Shown here: in pieces, positions 60,165 to 64,000 of the stretch | Numbering within the stretch: the stretch's first letter is position 1 | Layout: each line of letters opens with the position of its first letter | From: BD2-11 clade cluster bacterium bin43 | GTDB taxonomy: Bacteria; Gemmatimonadota; Gemmatimonadetes; Longimicrobiales; Gaopeijiaceae | Direction of reading: 5' to 3' | Assembly (NCBI GenBank): GCA_002238605.1 | Contig: MPMR01000010.1 | Coordinates: 62,001 to 126,000, forward strand | DNA length: 64,000 nt | Position numbers and translations under genes: made by a program | The notes under the pieces: generated by a model | Database searches by the model: none | What the model was told of the DNA's origin: nothing | Seen by the model: the letters and a program-made list of their open reading frames with translations, nothing else

Positions 60165-61166
60165 ATGACCACCTCAACCAGACACGACATCGCCGCCATC
60201 CAGGACAAGATCCGCGAGGAGAGCGCCTTCGTGGAGCGCCTGCTGGATGAAGTCGGGCGCGTGATCGTGGGCCAGCGCTACATGGTGGAGCGGCTGCTGA
60301 TCGGCCTGCTCTCCGACGGGCACGTGCTCCTGGAAGGCGTGCCCGGGCTCGCGAAGACCCTGACCGTGCGCACCCTGGCGGCGGCCATCCGCACCTCCTT
60401 CCAGCGCATCCAGTTCACGCCCGACCTGCTGCCCGCGGACCTCATCGGGACCCTGGTCTTCGACCCCAGGGAGTCCGACTTCAAGACCCGCAGGGGCCCC
60501 ATCTTCGCCAACATCATCCTCGCCGACGAGATCAACCGCTCTCCGGCCAAGGTCCAGGCGGCGCTGCTGGAGGCGATGCAGGAGCACACCGTCACCATCG
60601 GACAGACCACCTTCCCGCTCGACGATCCCTTCCTCGTGCTCGCCACCCAGAATCCCATCGAGCAGGAGGGCACCTATCCCCTGCCGGAGGCCCAGGTGGA
60701 CCGCTTCATGCTGAAGCTCGCGGTGGGCTATCCCGACAAGGATGAGGAGCTTGAGATCATGCGGCGCATGGCGACGGGGCCTGCGCGCGAGGTGACTCCG
60801 GTGGTGCGTCCCGACGAGATCCTGCGGGCGCGCGACGCCGTCGAGATGGTGTACATGGACCCCCAGATCGAGCGCTACATCGTCGACCTGGTGTTCGCGA
60901 CCCGCGATCCGGCCGCCTGCGGGCTGGACGACCTGGTGCAGCTCATCGCGTACGGCGGTTCACCGCGGGCGAGCATCTGCCTGGCGAAGACGGCGAGGGC
61001 GCACGCTTTCCTGCGCCGGCGCGGCTACGTGACCCCGGAGGACGTGCGCTCGGTGGGGATGGATGTGCTCCGCCACCGGGTGCTGGTCACCTACGAGGCG
61101 GAGGCGGAGGAGGTCACCCCGGAGGATGTGGTGACGCGCATTCTGGACAACATCGAGGTGCCGTGA
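60165..61166 (+). CDS. MoxR-family AAA+ ATPase
   Basis: 333 residues from ATG 60165 (AAAAGG upstream). Motifs: EVGRVIVGQRYMVERLLIGLL, Walker A GVPGLAKT, QFTPDLLPADLIGT, Walker B IILADEINRSPAKVQAALLEAMQE, sensor LATQNPIEQEGTYPLPEAQ and the C-terminal lid with YGGSPRA. This is the classic MoxR subfamily (about 330 residues), a chaperone-like ATPase acting with DUF58 and VWA proteins. It heads the operon moxR - DUF58 - batD-like - batA. The frame is open far upstream, but family similarity begins here. Confidence 0.95.
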   Translation: MTTSTRHDIAAIQDKIREESAFVERLLDEVGRVIVGQRYMVERLLIGLLSDGHVLLEGVPGLAKTLTVRTLAAAIRTSFQRIQFTPDLLPADLIGTLVFDPRESDFKTRRGPIFANIILADEINRSPAKVQAALLEAMQEHTVTIGQTTFPLDDPFLVLATQNPIEQEGTYPLPEAQVDRFMLKLAVGYPDKDEELEIMRRMATGPAREVTPVVRPDEILRARDAVEMVYMDPQIERYIVDLVFATRDPAACGLDDLVQLIAYGGSPRASICLAKTARAHAFLRRRGYVTPEDVRSVGMDVLRHRVLVTYEAEAEEVTPEDVVTRILDNIEVP

Positions 61167-61170
61167 CCGA

Positions 61171-62049
61171 ATGATCGCCAGCGAAATCCTTCGCAAGGTC
61201 CGCCGTATCGAGATCACCACCCGGGGTCTCGTGAACGAGGTCTTCTCCGGCGAATACCACTCCGTCTTCCAGGGACGGGGCATGAATTTCGCGGAGGTGC
61301 GCGAGTATCAGTACGGGGACGATATTCGCAGCATCGACTGGAACGTGACGGCGCGCACCGGCACCCCGTTCGTGAAGGTGTTCGAGGAGGAGCGCGAGCT
61401 CACCGTCATGCTGGTGGTGGACGTGAGCGCCTCGGGCAACTTCGGGACGCGGGTGCGCATGAAGGGCGACGTGGCGGTGGAGATCTGCGCCCTGCTGGCC
61501 TTCAGCGCGATCAAGAACAACGACAAGGTCGGGCTGATCCTCTTCAGCGACCGGATCGAGAAGTTCGTGCCTCCGCGCAAGGGGCGCCGGCATGTGCTGC
61601 GGGTGCTCCGGGAACTGCTGTATCATCGGCCCGACCGGAGCGGTACCGACATCCGGATGGCCCTCGAGTACCTGACGCGCGTGACCCGGCGGCGGGCGGT
61701 GGTGTTTCTGGTGTCGGATTTCCTGGCGGGCGGGTTCGGGCGCGCGCTCAACATCGCCGGGCGGCGCCACGACACCATCGCGGTGCGGGTGCGGGACCGG
61801 CGGGAGGCGGAGCTGCCTCCCATCGGGCTGGTGGAGTTCGAGGACGCCGAGACGGGAGAGCGGTTCGTGGTGAACACCTCGGACCGGAGCTTCCAGGAGG
61901 CCTTCGGGCGCAACCGGGCCGCGGTCGAGGAGGAACTCGAGCGGACGCTCCGCCACGGCAAGGTGGACCTGATCGACGTGCGCGCGGACCGGCCGTACGT
62001 GCGGCCCCTGATGCGCTTCTTCAAGGAGCGGGAGCGGCGGCGGCGATGA
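61171..62049 (+). CDS. DUF58 (VWA-like) protein
   Basis: 292 residues, ATG 61171, 4 bp after moxR. The DUF58 signature is GEYHSVFQGRGMNFAEVREYQYGDDIRSIDWNVTAR (residues about 28-63), then FEEERELTVMLVVDVSASG with a DxSxS-like MIDAS, LILFSDRIEKFVPP and VVFLVSDFLAGG. It is cytoplasmic or membrane-associated and partners MoxR. Its stop overlaps the next start (ATGA). Confidence 0.95.
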   Translation: MIASEILRKVRRIEITTRGLVNEVFSGEYHSVFQGRGMNFAEVREYQYGDDIRSIDWNVTARTGTPFVKVFEEERELTVMLVVDVSASGNFGTRVRMKGDVAVEICALLAFSAIKNNDKVGLILFSDRIEKFVPPRKGRRHVLRVLRELLYHRPDRSGTDIRMALEYLTRVTRRRAVVFLVSDFLAGGFGRALNIAGRRHDTIAVRVRDRREAELPPIGLVEFEDAETGERFVVNTSDRSFQEAFGRNRAAVEEELERTLRHGKVDLIDVRADRPYVRPLMRFFKERERRRR

Positions 62050-63347
62050 GGGGGTGGGCCACGTTGATGTCGAGGTGGGCGAGGCCGGGCGAGGCGATGA
62101 CGTCCTGGGAACGTTGTGCCGGTGCGGCGCGGGTCGCCTTCTGTGCCGCGTTGATGGGGCTTCCGGCGGCGGGCGCCACCCCCACCCCCGCCTCCCCCCA
62201 GGAACTCCCCGCACCCCCCTCCCTCCGCGTGGCGGTCGACACCACCACGACCACGGTGGGCGGGCGCCTCCACCTGACCGTCGCGGTCGAACACGCTCCC
62301 GACGCGACCGTGCAGTGGCCCGACTCGCTCGACCTCGCGCCCTTCGAGGTGCTCGACGCGGTGGTGAACCCCACCACCCTGGCCGACGGCCGCGCCACCA
62401 CCACGGCCGTGCTCACCCTCACCGCCTTCGAACTGGGCGAGCTGGAGATCCCGAGCTTCACGGTGGGAGTAGCCTCCCGCGGGGGCGTCAGCGACCTCGT
62501 CACCGACCCCTTCGGCATTGCCGTGGCGAGTGTCGGGCTCGACGAAGGGCAGGACATCCGCGACATCCGGGGCCCGCTCTCCATCCCGCGCAGCTGGCTT
62601 GCGATCGGCCTCTGGCTCCTCGCGCTCGTCCTGGCCGCGGGCGGCGGCTGGTGGCTCGCACGCCGCGCCCGGCAGCGCACGACCGACGAGGGCCCCGTCA
62701 CCGAAGGCCCACCGCGCCCCGCGCACGAGACCGCTTACGAGGAACTCGAGTGGCTCGAATCGTCGGGGCTGCTGGCACAGGGGCGCATCAAGGAGTACCA
62801 CATCGAGGTGTCGGACATCATCCGGCGCTACCTCGAAGGTCGCTACGCGATCCGGGCGCCTGAGATGACCAGCCGGGAGGTGCTCGAGCACCTGGAGCGC
62901 ACCGACATCGCCTGGGACGTCCACGATCGTTTCAGCGCCTTCATGGAGCACTGCGACCTGGTCAAATTCGCAAAACACCGCCCGAGCCCGACCGCGTGCG
63001 CCCTGATCGTCCCGGATGCTCGCGCGCTCGTCGACGCGACCCTGCCCCCGCCGGAGCCCGAGCTGGATGAGGACACGGAAGGGGACAGGGGGCAGGACGG
63101 AGTGTCCCGCGACCAGGGAAGGAACGACGCGCGGGCCGAGGGCGAGCCGGAAGCGGCCAACAGCGGATCGGAAGCAGCCGAGCGCGGACCCGAAGCGGGC
63201 GACGCCGGACCGGAAGCGGCCGAGGGCGGGCCGGAAACAGGCGGGGGCGCGGGGGCGGACCAGGCTGGGCCGGAGCGCCAGAGCGTCACGGGGCGTGAGG
63301 GCGCGCAACCCCGGGTCATCCCGCTCGCGAGCGGAGAGGGACGATGA
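62046..63347 (+). CDS. BatD/DUF4381-like membrane protein
   Basis: 433 residues from ATG 62046; ATG 62097 would give a more typical signal peptide (VAFCAALMGLPAAGA). A beta-rich extracytoplasmic domain (about 60-170; LRVAVDTTTTTVGGRLHLTVAVEH, LGELEIPSFTV) is followed by one membrane helix (about 180-202), then a cytoplasmic helical region (AYEELEWLESSGLLAQGRIKEYHIEVSDIIRRYLEGRY, positions about 225-262). The last 90 residues are an acidic Ala/Gly/Glu repeat tail (EAAERGPEAGDAGPEAAEGG). It overlaps batA by 4 bases. Confidence 0.85.
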   Translation: MRGWATLMSRWARPGEAMTSWERCAGAARVAFCAALMGLPAAGATPTPASPQELPAPPSLRVAVDTTTTTVGGRLHLTVAVEHAPDATVQWPDSLDLAPFEVLDAVVNPTTLADGRATTTAVLTLTAFELGELEIPSFTVGVASRGGVSDLVTDPFGIAVASVGLDEGQDIRDIRGPLSIPRSWLAIGLWLLALVLAAGGGWWLARRARQRTTDEGPVTEGPPRPAHETAYEELEWLESSGLLAQGRIKEYHIEVSDIIRRYLEGRYAIRAPEMTSREVLEHLERTDIAWDVHDRFSAFMEHCDLVKFAKHRPSPTACALIVPDARALVDATLPPPEPELDEDTEGDRGQDGVSRDQGRNDARAEGEPEAANSGSEAAERGPEAGDAGPEAAEGGPETGGGAGADQAGPERQSVTGREGAQPRVIPLASGEGR

Positions 63348-64000
63348 ACTTCGCGTTCGCCGACCCCGCCTTCCTCTCGCTTCTGCTCGCGGTCCCCGCC
63401 CTGGCGTGGTGGTACTTCCGCCGCCGGACCCGCAGGGGCGGCTCGCTGGTGTATTCGGACCTCTCCGCCGTGCGCCGCGCCGACATCCGCCGGGGCGGAC
63501 GCTGGCGTCACGTCCTGCCCGTGCTGCGCCTGCTGGCCATCGCCGCGCTGGTGGTGGCCTTCGCCCGGCCCCGCGCCGGCGTCACCAGCGAGAACGTCCT
63601 CACCGAGGGCATCGACATCGTGCTGGTGCTGGACATATCGAGTTCCATGCTGGCCGAGGACCTCGAGCCCAACCGCATCGACGCCGCCAGGCAGGTGGCG
63701 GCCGACTTCGTATCGGGACGGATCAACGACCGCATCGGCCTGGTGGTGTTCGCGGGGCAGGCCTTCACCCAGGTGCCGCTCACCCTCGACTACGGCGTCG
63801 TCCGCGACCTCATGGACGAGCTGGAGGTGGGAATGGTCGAGGACGGCACCGCCGTGGGGATGGGGCTCGCGACCGCGATCAAGCGGCTGAACGAGAGCGT
63901 GGCCGAATCGAAGGTGGTGGTGCTGCTCACCGATGGCCGCAACAACCGCGGCGAGATCGACCCGCTCACCGCCGCGCAGATGGCACAGGCCCTGGGCGTG
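63344..64000 (+). CDS. batA: BatA-type VWA-domain membrane protein, 3' end cut by the window
   Basis: ATG 63344 overlaps the previous stop; the frame stays open for 219 codons to the window end. Two N-terminal membrane helices (FLSLLLAVPALAWWYF and VLPVLRLLAIAALVVAFA) flank a short loop, then the VWA domain begins (IDIVLVLDISSSMLAEDLEPNR, with MIDAS DISSS; IGLVVFAGQAFTQVPLT; VEDGTAVGMGLATAIKRL; VVVLLTDGRNNRGEID). The order matches BatA, which is followed by BatB and TPR genes elsewhere, the very genes seen at the left edge of this window. Confidence 0.93.
   Translation, partial: MNFAFADPAFLSLLLAVPALAWWYFRRRTRRGGSLVYSDLSAVRRADIRRGGRWRHVLPVLRLLAIAALVVAFARPRAGVTSENVLTEGIDIVLVLDISSSMLAEDLEPNRIDAARQVAADFVSGRINDRIGLVVFAGQAFTQVPLTLDYGVVRDLMDELEVGMVEDGTAVGMGLATAIKRLNESVAESKVVVLLTDGRNNRGEIDPLTAAQMAQALGV

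Overview
The window is GC-rich, densely packed bacterial DNA. It has outer-membrane machinery (two TonB-dependent receptors, a LolA/LolCE/LolD-type export operon, many lipobox signal peptides), c-type cytochrome and PQQ enzymes, and families such as DUF1028, DUF4159, CRTAC1-like FG-GAP lipoproteins, DUF222-HNH nucleases and regulatory-domain receptors. This mix points to a Gram-negative, aerobic heterotroph, most likely Gemmatimonadota. That assignment is inference from gene content; no rRNA marker is present. I found no tRNA, rRNA, CRISPR array or complete insertion sequence.

Layout. 1-1625: the end of a Bat-type (VWA/TPR) operon cut by the left edge. 1629-3263: a Tat-exported amidase. 3514-5948: a Fur-box-controlled feoAB iron uptake operon. 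5949-7168: an AT-richer patch with two tiny membrane proteins and a strong terminator. 7175-12871: mainly minus-strand accessory genes (DUF2182, orphan HicB-like, alpha/beta hydrolase, DUF1326, glycosylasparaginase, amidase). 13113-17861: a deacetylase lipoprotein followed by two paralogous Ig-repeat lipoproteins. 17965-23307: sirtuin/VTT pair, cytochrome c, and a TonB-dependent receptor. 23308-24129: a gene-free stretch with three unrelated tandem repeat arrays. 24130-25905: DUF222-HNH nuclease. 25957-31467: minus block with a cytochrome-PQQ dehydrogenase, DUF4159, TPR and a membrane protein. 31652-34487: a methyltransferase and a one-polypeptide two-component system (GAF-PAS-kinase-receiver-wHTH).

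35107-41702 (minus) is a Lol-like operon: DUF1028 protein, LolA-like carrier, two FtsX permeases, ATPase, beta-barrel. Across a divergent spacer with seven 23-bp repeats, 42000-58072 (plus) is the most interesting region. It holds a form II CO-dehydrogenase-like molybdenum hydroxylase (coxS, coxL, coxM) with the coxD-type ATPase, then a secreted protein, an FG-GAP lipoprotein and a VapBC module, then the coxE-type VWA protein. CoxE is translationally chained to a TonB receptor and two beta-propeller lipoproteins, with a third close behind. The XdhC/CoxI-CoxF maturation genes lie just beyond (58914-59978), after a second toxin-antitoxin pair.

60165-64000 is a MoxR - DUF58 - BatD-like - BatA operon running off the right edge. 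The left edge carries exactly the following parts (BatB, TPR), so the two ends are complementary. The window also has a recurrent class of short intergenic tandem arrays with periods of 15, 18, 21, 23, 24, 30, 34 and about 36 bp, plus a 39-bp duplication inside one coding sequence.
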